This document shows positions 14,960 to 21,060 of a stretch of 21,060 bases of DNA, piece after piece. Both the position numbers and the translations under genes were made by a program. Numbering within the stretch: the first letter of the stretch is position 1; the number at the start of each line of letters is the position of its first letter. The notes beneath the pieces were generated by a model. It did no database searches. It worked only from the letters and a program-made list of their open reading frames with translations, and was not told where the DNA came from. The stretch covers positions 1 to 21,060 of the forward strand of contig JAHEMP010000010.1 of NCBI GenBank assembly GCA_024643585.1, given 5' to 3'. The stretch comes from Crocinitomicaceae bacterium (GTDB taxonomy: Bacteria > Bacteroidota > Bacteroidia > Flavobacteriales_D > Crocinitomicaceae).

Positions 14960-15000
14960 AGTACAGTTTCAATCGAAGTTGGATTTTCCCAAATTCACTG

Positions 15001-15032
15001 CAAATATAAGGGGATAAAAAATGAATATGCAA
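15001..15032 (-). promoter_or_regulatory. Candidate topA promoter
   Basis: The minus strand reads TTG (15032 to 15030), a 21-nt spacer, then TATATTTG (15008 to 15001), a full -7 match. The predicted leader before ATG 14959 is about 35-40 nt. Confidence 0.5.
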
Positions 15033-15249
15033 GTCGAGTTTGCAAATCGTTTCAATTTGACAACCATTACTACGTAAGAAAATTGAAAATATTTTTTTTG
15101 AAATTGAAAAATTGATTCAAAGGCCAACCGTTGGTTACAACTTTATATAGTACTCAATGAATTGCCAATGGCTTGTTAATGATTATCACCGGTTTCTCTA
15201 CAACCACAATCTAAAAATTTCTTAAAAGAGTTGGATTACATACTGACAT

Positions 15250-15281
15250 TTTGACATAGTACTGAATTTATCTTATTTTTG
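15250..15281 (+). promoter_or_regulatory. Promoter of the miaB-secG operon
   Basis: TTTG (15250-15253), a 20-nt spacer, then TATTTTTG (15274-15281): both elements of the Bacteroidota housekeeping promoter match fully. The predicted transcript start is about 12-15 nt before ATG 15301. This is the best promoter in the window. Confidence 0.72.
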
Positions 15282-15300
15282 CTTTCCATTAAAAAACAGA

Positions 15301-16779
15301 ATGAATTCAACGGCAAGCGCGACAGACAAAACGATAGATGAAACCCGACAAGGGGAGGCTATTCAACAAAGTTCAAGTCAAATAGAGGGCGGTAAAAAAC
15401 TTTTTTTAGAAAGTTATGGTTGCGCAATGAATTTTGCAGACAGTGAGGTTGTCGCCTCGATTTTAGCAAAGGATGGTTATTCTGCAACAACTAATAGCGA
15501 AGAAGCCGATGTTATTTTCGTTAACACCTGCTCGATTAGAGAAAATGCAGAACAAAAAGTACGGAAACGTCTCACCGAATTTAAAAAATTAAAAAAAGAA
15601 AATCCTGAATTAATTGTTGGGATTCTAGGTTGTATGGCTGAGCGTTTGAAAAAGGATTTATTAGAAGAAGAAAAGCTAGTCGATATTGTTGCCGGACCTG
15701 ACTCGTACAGGGATTTACCTAATTTAATTGAGGAGGTTGGAACCGGTCAGAAAGCAGTGAATGTTTTGCTTTCAAGAGAAGAAACCTATGCGGATATCTC
15801 TCCAGTTCGATTGGACAAAGGTGGTATAAGTGCTTATGTAAGCATTACCCGTGGTTGCGATAATATGTGTTCGTTTTGTGTCGTACCATTTACACGCGGA
15901 AGAGAGCGGTCTCGTGATCCCAAAACAATAGTCAATGAATGTATAGACTTATTTAACAATGGTTATAGGGAAGTTATTTTATTAGGTCAAAATGTCGATT
16001 CATACAGATATAATCTTTCTGCAAAAGGAGAGATTCGAGATGGAAGTCTCCCGACAACTAATTTTGCACAATTAATGGAAATGGTAGCTGAAATATCGCC
16101 TGACTTAAGAATACGATTTTCAACTTCGCATCCAAAAGATATGACAGATGAGGTTTTGGAGACAATAGCAGGATACGATAATATAGCTAGTAGCATTCAC
16201 TTACCCGTCCAAAGTGGCAGCACAAGTATGTTGCAAAGAATGAACAGAGGTTACAGCAGAGAATGGTATATGAATAGGATTGATGCAATAAAAAGAATTG
16301 TTCCAAATTATTCCATTTCAACCGATATTATTACCGGATTTTGTGGGGAGACGGAAGAAGAACATAAGGCAACATTGTCGTTAATGGATGATGTTAAGTT
16401 TGATTACGCTTATATGTACACGTATTCAGAACGACCGAAAACATTAGCCGAAAGAAAATTTAAAGACGATGTCCCAGAAGCATTAAAATCAAAACGATTG
16501 GTGGAGATTATTGACAAGCAAAGGGCGCATTCATTGTTGCACAATCAATCCAGAATTGGAACCATTTCGACTGTTTTGGTTGAAGGAACATCAAAACGAT
16601 CAGAAGAACACATGTCAGGTCGTGATGAGCAAAATTCAGTCGTAATTTTCCCGAAAGGAGAATTGACAAAAGGTTTATACGTTAAAGTAAGGATAGAGTC
16701 ATGCACATCTGCCACGCTCATGGGAGAAGTAATTGAATCATTACCTCCTCACCCTATCCAAAAAATTGAATCAAAATGA
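15301..16779 (+). CDS. miaB: MiaB, tRNA methylthiotransferase
   Basis: A 492-residue radical-SAM enzyme that adds the 2-methylthio group to N6-isopentenyladenosine-37 of tRNAs reading UNN codons. The N-terminal MTTase domain has Cys41 (ESYGCAMN), Cys77 (VNTCSIR) and Cys111 (GCMAE) for one [4Fe-4S] cluster. The radical-SAM domain has Cys186, Cys190 and Cys193 (RGCDNMCSFC) for the second. A C-terminal TRAM domain (about 420-480) binds tRNA. CAMNxxDSE and the VPFTRGRERSR context indicate MiaB rather than RimO or MtaB. There is an extra hydrophilic N-terminal stretch of about 30 residues; the ATG is kept because it sits directly behind a strong promoter. Its stop overlaps the next start as ATGA. 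Confidence 0.96.
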   Translation: MNSTASATDKTIDETRQGEAIQQSSSQIEGGKKLFLESYGCAMNFADSEVVASILAKDGYSATTNSEEADVIFVNTCSIRENAEQKVRKRLTEFKKLKKENPELIVGILGCMAERLKKDLLEEEKLVDIVAGPDSYRDLPNLIEEVGTGQKAVNVLLSREETYADISPVRLDKGGISAYVSITRGCDNMCSFCVVPFTRGRERSRDPKTIVNECIDLFNNGYREVILLGQNVDSYRYNLSAKGEIRDGSLPTTNFAQLMEMVAEISPDLRIRFSTSHPKDMTDEVLETIAGYDNIASSIHLPVQSGSTSMLQRMNRGYSREWYMNRIDAIKRIVPNYSISTDIITGFCGETEEEHKATLSLMDDVKFDYAYMYTYSERPKTLAERKFKDDVPEALKSKRLVEIIDKQRAHSLLHNQSRIGTISTVLVEGTSKRSEEHMSGRDEQNSVVIFPKGELTKGLYVKVRIESCTSATLMGEVIESLPPHPIQKIESK

Positions 16780-18017
16780 ATTTAATGCAAATCAAACAAC
16801 GATTCGGAATAATGGGCAACGCGCCATTATTGAACCGAGCATTAGAGATTGCCTCCCAAGTGGCACCAACAGATATTTCAGTTTTAGTGACTGGAGAAAG
16901 TGGTACTGGTAAAGAAATTATTCCTCAAGTTATCCATCATTTGAGTTCAAGAAAGCACGGCGAATACATTGCTGTAAACTGCGGGGCTATTCCGGAGGGA
17001 ACAATAGATTCTGAATTGTTTGGCCATGAAAAAGGCGCATTTACAGGTGCAAGTGGAAGCCGTGAAGGCTACTTTCAAGTTGCTGACGGCGGAACCATAT
17101 TCTTAGATGAAGTAGCTGAATTACCTATGCAAACCCAAGTTCGGTTATTACGTGTTTTGGAAACAGGTGAATTCATACGAGTCGGTTCTTCCAAAGTTAT
17201 TAAAACCAATGTTCGGGTAGTAGCTGCGACCAATGAAAACATGCAAAGGGCCATAGCTAATGGAAAATTCAGAGAAGACTTGTTTTATCGATTAAGTATC
17301 GTTCCAATTTCCTTGCCACCATTAAGGGACAGAAATGAAGATATTCATTTGATATTTAGAAAGTTTTCTGCAGATTTCGCCGACAAATACAGAATGCCGG
17401 CGATTCGACTAACTCCTGATGCTGTTGAATTATTAAACAACTACAAATGGCCAGGTAATATTCGACAATTGAAAAATGTTGTTGAACAAATTTCCGTAAT
17501 CGAAACCGAAAGAGAAATAGACGCTTTAAAATTGCGATCCTTTCTCCCTGAATCTTATCAATCTACTCCAGCTGTTATAAATGGAAAACAAGAAGAGAAT
17601 TTCTCTGAACGTGAATTGATGTACAAATTCCTTTTTGATATGAAAGGCGATTTGAATGAGTTAAAAAAATTGGTCCTCGAGATTATCAACAAAAATGAGG
17701 ATATCAAATTGACTCAAGATCAAACGGCGATGGTGAAAAGGATGTACACTGATGTGCAGGAAGTTAGTCCGTCACGCGCTTTACCTGTTGCAATTCCACA
17801 AGAGGAAAAGAATTACCAATTTGCACATCCTGCAGAAGATGAATTTGAAACACACGAAGAGGTCGAAGAATCCTTATCTTTGGAAGATCGAGAAAAAGAC
17901 CTAATCAAGAAAGCGTTAGAGAAGCACAGAGGCAAAAGAAAATATGCTGCAGAAGAATTGGGCATCTCTGAACGAACATTGTACAGAAAAATTAAAGAAT
18001 ACGATTTGAATTTATGA
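16776..18017 (+). CDS. Sigma-54-type AAA+ activator without a sensor domain
   Basis: A 413-residue sigma-54 enhancer-binding protein. The AAA+ domain starts almost at the N-terminus: Walker A GESGTGKE (40-47), the sigma-54-contacting GAFTGA loop (87-92), Walker B GGTIFLDE (to about 112) and the LFYRLSIVPISLPPLRDR segment. A divergent, Glu-rich linker (about 270-370) leads to a Fis-type helix-turn-helix (LEKHRGKRKYAAEELGISERTLYRKIKEYDL) at the C-terminus. No receiver, GAF or PAS domain precedes the AAA+ module, so control must come from a partner protein, from the linker, or from expression level, as with PspF. It is translationally coupled to miaB (ATGA) and to the lptE-like gene (ATGA), suggesting a link to envelope state. 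Targets are unknown. Confidence 0.93.
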   Translation: MNLMQIKQRFGIMGNAPLLNRALEIASQVAPTDISVLVTGESGTGKEIIPQVIHHLSSRKHGEYIAVNCGAIPEGTIDSELFGHEKGAFTGASGSREGYFQVADGGTIFLDEVAELPMQTQVRLLRVLETGEFIRVGSSKVIKTNVRVVAATNENMQRAIANGKFREDLFYRLSIVPISLPPLRDRNEDIHLIFRKFSADFADKYRMPAIRLTPDAVELLNNYKWPGNIRQLKNVVEQISVIETEREIDALKLRSFLPESYQSTPAVINGKQEENFSERELMYKFLFDMKGDLNELKKLVLEIINKNEDIKLTQDQTAMVKRMYTDVQEVSPSRALPVAIPQEEKNYQFAHPAEDEFETHEEVEESLSLEDREKDLIKKALEKHRGKRKYAAEELGISERTLYRKIKEYDLNL

Positions 18018-18523
18018 GAACAACCTTTTACACATTAGGGCTTCTGTTAATTATGAGTTCTTGCTATCCTTCCAGCGTTAGTTTTCAAGACAAAGGATCG
18101 ATGCCGGAAGAATGGAAAACTTTTTCTGTCAAAACGTTAGCAAATAATGCGGCAACAGCACCAAACTCTTACCCTTCGATTTTAACAGAAGCAATAAAAG
18201 ATGGTGTACAAAACAATACTCGTTTATTGTTAAGCACTAATAACAGTGGAGAAGTGAATATTGAAGGTGCAATAAACGGATACAACATTACTCCTATCGC
18301 ATTGCAACCTGGAGACGTAGCCGCTCAAAACAGATTAACTGTTTCCGTTAAATTTACTATCTTCATCACCAAACCAGAAGAAGAAAAAATGGAACTTTCA
18401 CTCTCCAAGTTCATGGATTTCGACTCTAATCAGGATATTTCGACTGTTGAGCAAAGTCTCTTATCAGAAATCAATGCCCAAATAGTTCAGGACGTTGTGG
18501 CAAAATTATTATCCAATTGGTAA
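18014..18523 (+). CDS. lptE: LptE-like LPS-assembly lipoprotein
   Basis: A 169-residue lipoprotein: the signal peptide ends in lipobox MSSC (Cys17). The mature part begins YPSSVSFQDKGSMPEEWKTFSV and carries the LptE-like beta/alpha pattern, a core with NRLTVSVKFTIF, and a C-terminal helix (INAQIVQDVVAKLLSNW). LptE plugs the LptD barrel and helps place LPS in the outer leaflet. Bacteroidota LptE proteins are divergent, so the call rests on length, lipobox, fold pattern and the familiar miaB / sigma-54 activator / LptE order. It overlaps the preceding gene by ATGA and the following one by one base (TAATG), so all are probably made from one mRNA. Confidence 0.82.
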   Translation: MRTTFYTLGLLLIMSSCYPSSVSFQDKGSMPEEWKTFSVKTLANNAATAPNSYPSILTEAIKDGVQNNTRLLLSTNNSGEVNIEGAINGYNITPIALQPGDVAAQNRLTVSVKFTIFITKPEEEKMELSLSKFMDFDSNQDISTVEQSLLSEINAQIVQDVVAKLLSNW

Positions 18524-19914
18524 TGAAAATATCAGATATTGCCCAAAAAATAGAAAATCCAGCCTTGTGCTCATCTGACGATGTAAGAGCAATGGAAGAA
18601 TTGATTGAGAAATATCCTTATGCCCAATCCTTCCCTATATTACTTTTAAAAACGCTTGGGCAATCAAAAGACGTTCATTTTGAGGATGCATTAAATAAAT
18701 ATGCCTTCCGAATTAGCGATAGAATGCACCTTTATTATTTGGTAAATAACAAAGAAGAGGCTATCGAAGAAACTGTTTTGTATCCGGCTGAAACTGATGC
18801 GGCAATAGAAGAAGCTGAAGAATTAATTGCCATCACTCCTGAAAGAATTGAAAATATCAATCTTACAATAGAAAAGCCGGCTGAACGACAGGAAGAAATT
18901 TCCTTGTCGGATGAGGAAGAGAATGTTGATCAAGAGGATTTAGTTCGACTTGACTATGAAAAACTACTAGATGAAGATGTAAAATTCGCTAAGGTTGAAG
19001 AAATGTCATTCGAACCCGTTCGTATTCACATAACCGAAACAGGTGATGTTACTGGAGTTGAGGACAACCCAACAATCGAAAGTCAACCTAAGATTTCCGA
19101 GGAATTAGAAACTTCCACAGTTAAAGAAACCAATTCAACGCAAGACAAGATTCTTGACATTGATTTAAACAAAGAGGAGCCAATAATTTCTGAAAATATC
19201 GATGAAGTTTCTCTTGATTTTGAAATTGGAGAGGCGGAAGAAATAGAAGCTGAGGTTGAAATGGTGACTGCGAATTCAGGTATTGAGTTTTTCGATCCAA
19301 CTGAAGAATTAAAAGAAAGCAATTCCGTTAAAGATATTTCCATATTGGAACCTTCAAGTTTTGAGGAACAGAAAAAAACAATTTCACTGGATTTAATTTC
19401 AAAAAAATTCAATCCTGCTGATGATGAGTTAACTTCAAATGCAATTTCTCAAGGATTTCACATTACTCTTGAGAATGAAAATAGTAATGTCAATGAGTCA
19501 ACCATCGTAGAAACAATAGAGCAATTTGAACAGAATAAAAGTGACGAAAAAAGATCTTTTTATTCGTGGTTACATGCCAATGATAAATCCATAAATGATC
19601 CTGAAAAACACGACCGTTCTTCAGAAATAATAGAGAAATTTATACAAGAAGACCCTAAAATTTCTAGATCGATTAAAGGGGAACCATCGGAGATAAAAAA
19701 GAAGGTCCCATTTTTTAAAGCAACTGAAATAGCGAAGGAAAGTCTAATGGAGAATGTCATACCGGTTAGCGCCACTCTTGCACAGATATTTGAGGCGCAA
19801 GGAAATTTTCCAAAAGCAATTCATACATATGAACAATTAATGTTGTTATATCCAGAAAAAAAGACTTTCTTTGCAAACCAAATTAAGAATCTAAAGAAAA
19901 AATTAAATAATTAA
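18523..19914 (+). CDS. Acidic TPR-like protein of unknown function
   Basis: About 463 residues from ATG 18523, which overlaps the lptE stop as TAATG; an in-frame TTG six bases earlier is less likely. There is no signal peptide or membrane helix, so it is cytoplasmic. Three parts can be seen. The helical N-terminal domain (about 1-75: MEELIEKYPYAQSFPILLLK, FEDALNKYAFRISDRMHLYYLV) is TPR-like. A very Glu/Asp-rich, Ser/Thr-containing middle (about 80-360) is probably disordered. The C-terminal domain (about 385-463) contains PVSATLAQIFEAQGNFPKAIHTYEQLMLLYPEK, which fits one tetratricopeptide unit with a Lys-rich end. I recognise it as the unnamed protein often found before secG in Flavobacteriales, but know no function. 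SecG starts two bases after its stop. Confidence 0.8.
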   Translation: MKISDIAQKIENPALCSSDDVRAMEELIEKYPYAQSFPILLLKTLGQSKDVHFEDALNKYAFRISDRMHLYYLVNNKEEAIEETVLYPAETDAAIEEAEELIAITPERIENINLTIEKPAERQEEISLSDEEENVDQEDLVRLDYEKLLDEDVKFAKVEEMSFEPVRIHITETGDVTGVEDNPTIESQPKISEELETSTVKETNSTQDKILDIDLNKEEPIISENIDEVSLDFEIGEAEEIEAEVEMVTANSGIEFFDPTEELKESNSVKDISILEPSSFEEQKKTISLDLISKKFNPADDELTSNAISQGFHITLENENSNVNESTIVETIEQFEQNKSDEKRSFYSWLHANDKSINDPEKHDRSSEIIEKFIQEDPKISRSIKGEPSEIKKKVPFFKATEIAKESLMENVIPVSATLAQIFEAQGNFPKAIHTYEQLMLLYPEKKTFFANQIKNLKKKLNN

Positions 19915-19916
19915 GC

Positions 19917-20225
19917 ATGGATATTTTCTTTCAAATCATTATCATTATTGCAAGTCTTTTGTTGATTTTGCTAGTATTCGTACAAAATCCAAAAGGTGGA
20001 GGTTTAAGTAGTGATTTCGGTGGCGGTGGTCAACAATTGGGAGGTGTACAAAAAACAAATGAATTTGTTGAAAAAGGAACCTGGACATTGGCCGGAATCA
20101 TTATGGTGTTGAGTATTTTCTTAACCATTCGTTTGAAACCAGAAACGAAAGTTATTGAACAACCTCAAGCTACAGAGCAACCAGCAAATGGTCAACCTGG
20201 ACAACCAGCTGAGCCTGCGAAATAA
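19917..20225 (+). CDS. secG: SecG, preprotein translocase subunit
   Basis: A 102-residue inner-membrane protein with two transmembrane helices (about 4-22 and 57-75), joined by the family loop: VFVQNPKGGGLSSDFGG, a Gly-rich segment and a VEKGTW approach to helix 2. SecG is the accessory subunit of SecYEG that eases SecA-driven export through the inner membrane; all T9SS cargo must first cross by Sec. The C-terminal tail is a low-complexity Gln/Pro/Ala stretch, as in other Bacteroidota SecG proteins. It starts two bases after the upstream gene's stop and is the last gene of the miaB operon, followed by a strong terminator. Confidence 0.95.
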   Translation: MDIFFQIIIIIASLLLILLVFVQNPKGGGLSSDFGGGGQQLGGVQKTNEFVEKGTWTLAGIIMVLSIFLTIRLKPETKVIEQPQATEQPANGQPGQPAEPAK

Positions 20226-20242
20226 GTTTTTAAAAACATATT

Positions 20243-20280
20243 AAAATGTCAGTATGTCACCTCATACTGACATTTTTTTT
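20243..20280 (+). terminator. Strong intrinsic terminator after secG
   Basis: A perfect 14-bp stem: AAAATGTCAGTATG (20243-20256) and CATACTGACATTTT (20263-20276) around a 6-nt loop, followed by four more T (to 20280). It lies 17 bp after the secG stop and separates the miaB-secG operon from groESL. Confidence 0.9.
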
Positions 20281-20311
20281 GTCCATTTCTTTTGAAAAAT
20301 GAAATATTGTC

Positions 20312-20342
20312 TTGAAATGGTTAATGGCACAATATTCGACAA
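20312..20342 (+). promoter_or_regulatory. Probable groESL promoter region, class unresolved
   Basis: The terminator just upstream requires a groES promoter within 20281-20381. No TTTG plus TAnnTTTG pair is seen and there is no CIRCE inverted repeat. Visible signals are CTTGAAA (20311-20317), similar to a heat-shock or sigma-70 -35 box, and TGGCAC (20325-20330) followed five bases later by TCGAC, which matches the -24 half of a sigma-54 promoter but only poorly the -12 half (TTGC). Confidence 0.25.
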
Positions 20343-20381
20343 CGTGTTACCATCATTTATAAAAACTAAAAGTTAAATTAT

Positions 20382-20657
20382 ATGTCAGTAAATTTTAAAC
20401 CATTAGCGGATCGTGTTCTCATCGAATCAGCACCTGCAGAGCAAAAAACAGCGAGTGGAATAATTATTCCAGATACTGCAAAAGAAAAACCATTAAAAGG
20501 AACAGTTGTGGCGGCAGGTCCCGGTAAAACGGATGAGCCAATGACAGTAAAAAAAGGTGATTTGGTATTGTTTGGACAATATTCAGGAACTGAAATCAGC
20601 GTAGAGGGTAAAACTTACCTAGTTATGAGAGAATCAGATATTTACGGGATATTTTAA
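20382..20657 (+). CDS. groES: GroES co-chaperonin
   Basis: A 91-residue co-chaperonin that caps the GroEL ring as a heptamer. It shows the family features in order: FKPLADRVLIE at the N-terminus, the mobile loop KTASGIIIPDTAKEKP (about 22-37, containing the GroEL-contacting hydrophobic triplet III), GTVVAAGPGK, VKKGDLVLFGQYSGTEI, and the terminal strand YLVMRESDIYGIF. The length is normal. It is 24 bp upstream of groEL and forms the usual groESL operon. Confidence 0.97.
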   Translation: MSVNFKPLADRVLIESAPAEQKTASGIIIPDTAKEKPLKGTVVAAGPGKTDEPMTVKKGDLVLFGQYSGTEISVEGKTYLVMRESDIYGIF

Positions 20658-20681
20658 TTAAAATTTTAAGAAAAAAAAGAA

Positions 20682-21060
20682 ATGGCAAAAGAAATATATT
20701 TCGACGTAGAAGCGAGAGAAAAATTAAAAAGAGGGGTTGATGCTTTGGCGAACGCTGTAAAAGTAACATTGGGACCAAAAGGTAGAAATGTTGTTATCGG
20801 TCGTAAATTTGGTGCACCAACAGTTACTAAAGATGGGGTTTCCGTAGCAAAAGAAATCGAATTGAAAGATCCGATTGAAAATATGGGTGCTCAAATGGTA
20901 AAAGAGGTTGCTTCAAAAACAGCTGACATTGCCGGAGATGGTACGACTACCGCAACTGTTTTAGCACAAGCAATCATTACAGCTGGAATGAAAAATGTTG
21001 CTGCTGGAGCAAACCCAATGGATATTAAAAGAGGAATCGATAAAGCGGTTGTAGAAATCG
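20682..21060 (+). CDS. groEL: GroEL chaperonin, 5' part (runs off the window)
   Basis: ATG at 20682 follows an A-rich leader (AAGAAAAAAAAGAA). The first 126 codons are present and the frame is open at the window end. The equatorial ATPase domain is recognisable: VKVTLGPKGRNVVIG (about 27-40), PTVTKDGVSVAKEI, and the ATP-binding DGTTT at residues 86-90. GroEL folds non-native proteins in the cytoplasm with GroES. Nothing unusual is visible in the part present. Confidence 0.97.
   Translation, partial: MAKEIYFDVEAREKLKRGVDALANAVKVTLGPKGRNVVIGRKFGAPTVTKDGVSVAKEIELKDPIENMGAQMVKEVASKTADIAGDGTTTATVLAQAIITAGMKNVAAGANPMDIKRGIDKAVVEI

Larger units (their letters stand above)
14960..15300. other. Divergent intergenic region between topA and miaB
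   Basis: 341 bp with no open gene on either strand. It holds a promoter for each flanking gene at its two ends. The middle (about 15060-15240) is AT-rich, with repeated AATTGAAAA, the short inverted repeat CCAACCGTTGG (15124-15134), GCCAATGGC, and two ATAGTACT copies (15147-15154 and 15256-15263). The second ATAGTACT copy lies inside the spacer of the miaB promoter. I see no tRNA, no convincing small RNA and no terminator. Confidence 0.6.

Noticed and set aside
1..21060. CRISPR array, transposon, tRNA/rRNA gene or defence island
   Set aside because: No regularly spaced repeats, transposase motifs, terminal inverted repeats, cloverleaf or rRNA sequence were seen; gene order looks like stable core genome.

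Overview
The window looks like a chromosomal core segment of an AT-rich member of the Bacteroidota, most likely Flavobacteriales. A Fluviicola/Crocinitomix-like lineage is my guess from gene content, not proven. The evidence is a complete gliding/type IX secretion (T9SS) motor cluster gldK-gldL-gldM-gldN with a PorP/SprF-like gene, A-rich leaders instead of Shine-Dalgarno boxes, and several matches to the Bacteroidota promoter (-33 TTTG, -7 TAnnTTTG).

Layout. 1-1636: the 3' end of an unidentified probable outer-membrane protein (+), a [2Fe-2S] ferredoxin (-), a lipoprotein resembling a Rieske fold without its ligands (-), and a very basic small exported protein (+). 1633-3573: an ABC-F ATPase (-). 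3651-14959: a long minus-strand block. Read in transcription order it is topA, a metal-site-degenerate arginase-fold protein, a PorP/SprF-like outer-membrane protein, gldK, gldL, gldM, gldN and a second gldN-like gene (called gldO here by analogy). 14960-15300: a divergent promoter region. 15301-20225: a tight plus-strand operon miaB, a sigma-54-type AAA+ activator lacking a sensor domain, lptE-like, an acidic TPR-like protein and secG, closed by a strong terminator. 20382-end: groES and the 5' end of groEL.

How the genes fit together. GldL and GldM form the inner-membrane proton-driven motor of T9SS. GldK (lipoprotein) and GldN form the periplasmic ring under the outer membrane. PorP/SprF-type proteins help assemble and anchor secreted or surface substrates. 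The miaB operon joins tRNA modification, LPS export (LptE) and Sec translocation (SecG), so much of the window concerns the cell envelope.

Most of the window is ordinary conserved Bacteroidota gene content, and I do not see a clearly new defence, mobile or biosynthetic system. The points most worth a second look are the terminator/promoter junction separating gldN from gldO, the arginase-fold protein lacking both metal-binding histidines next to the T9SS genes, the sensor-less sigma-54 activator in the LptE/SecG operon, and the polycationic small exported protein.
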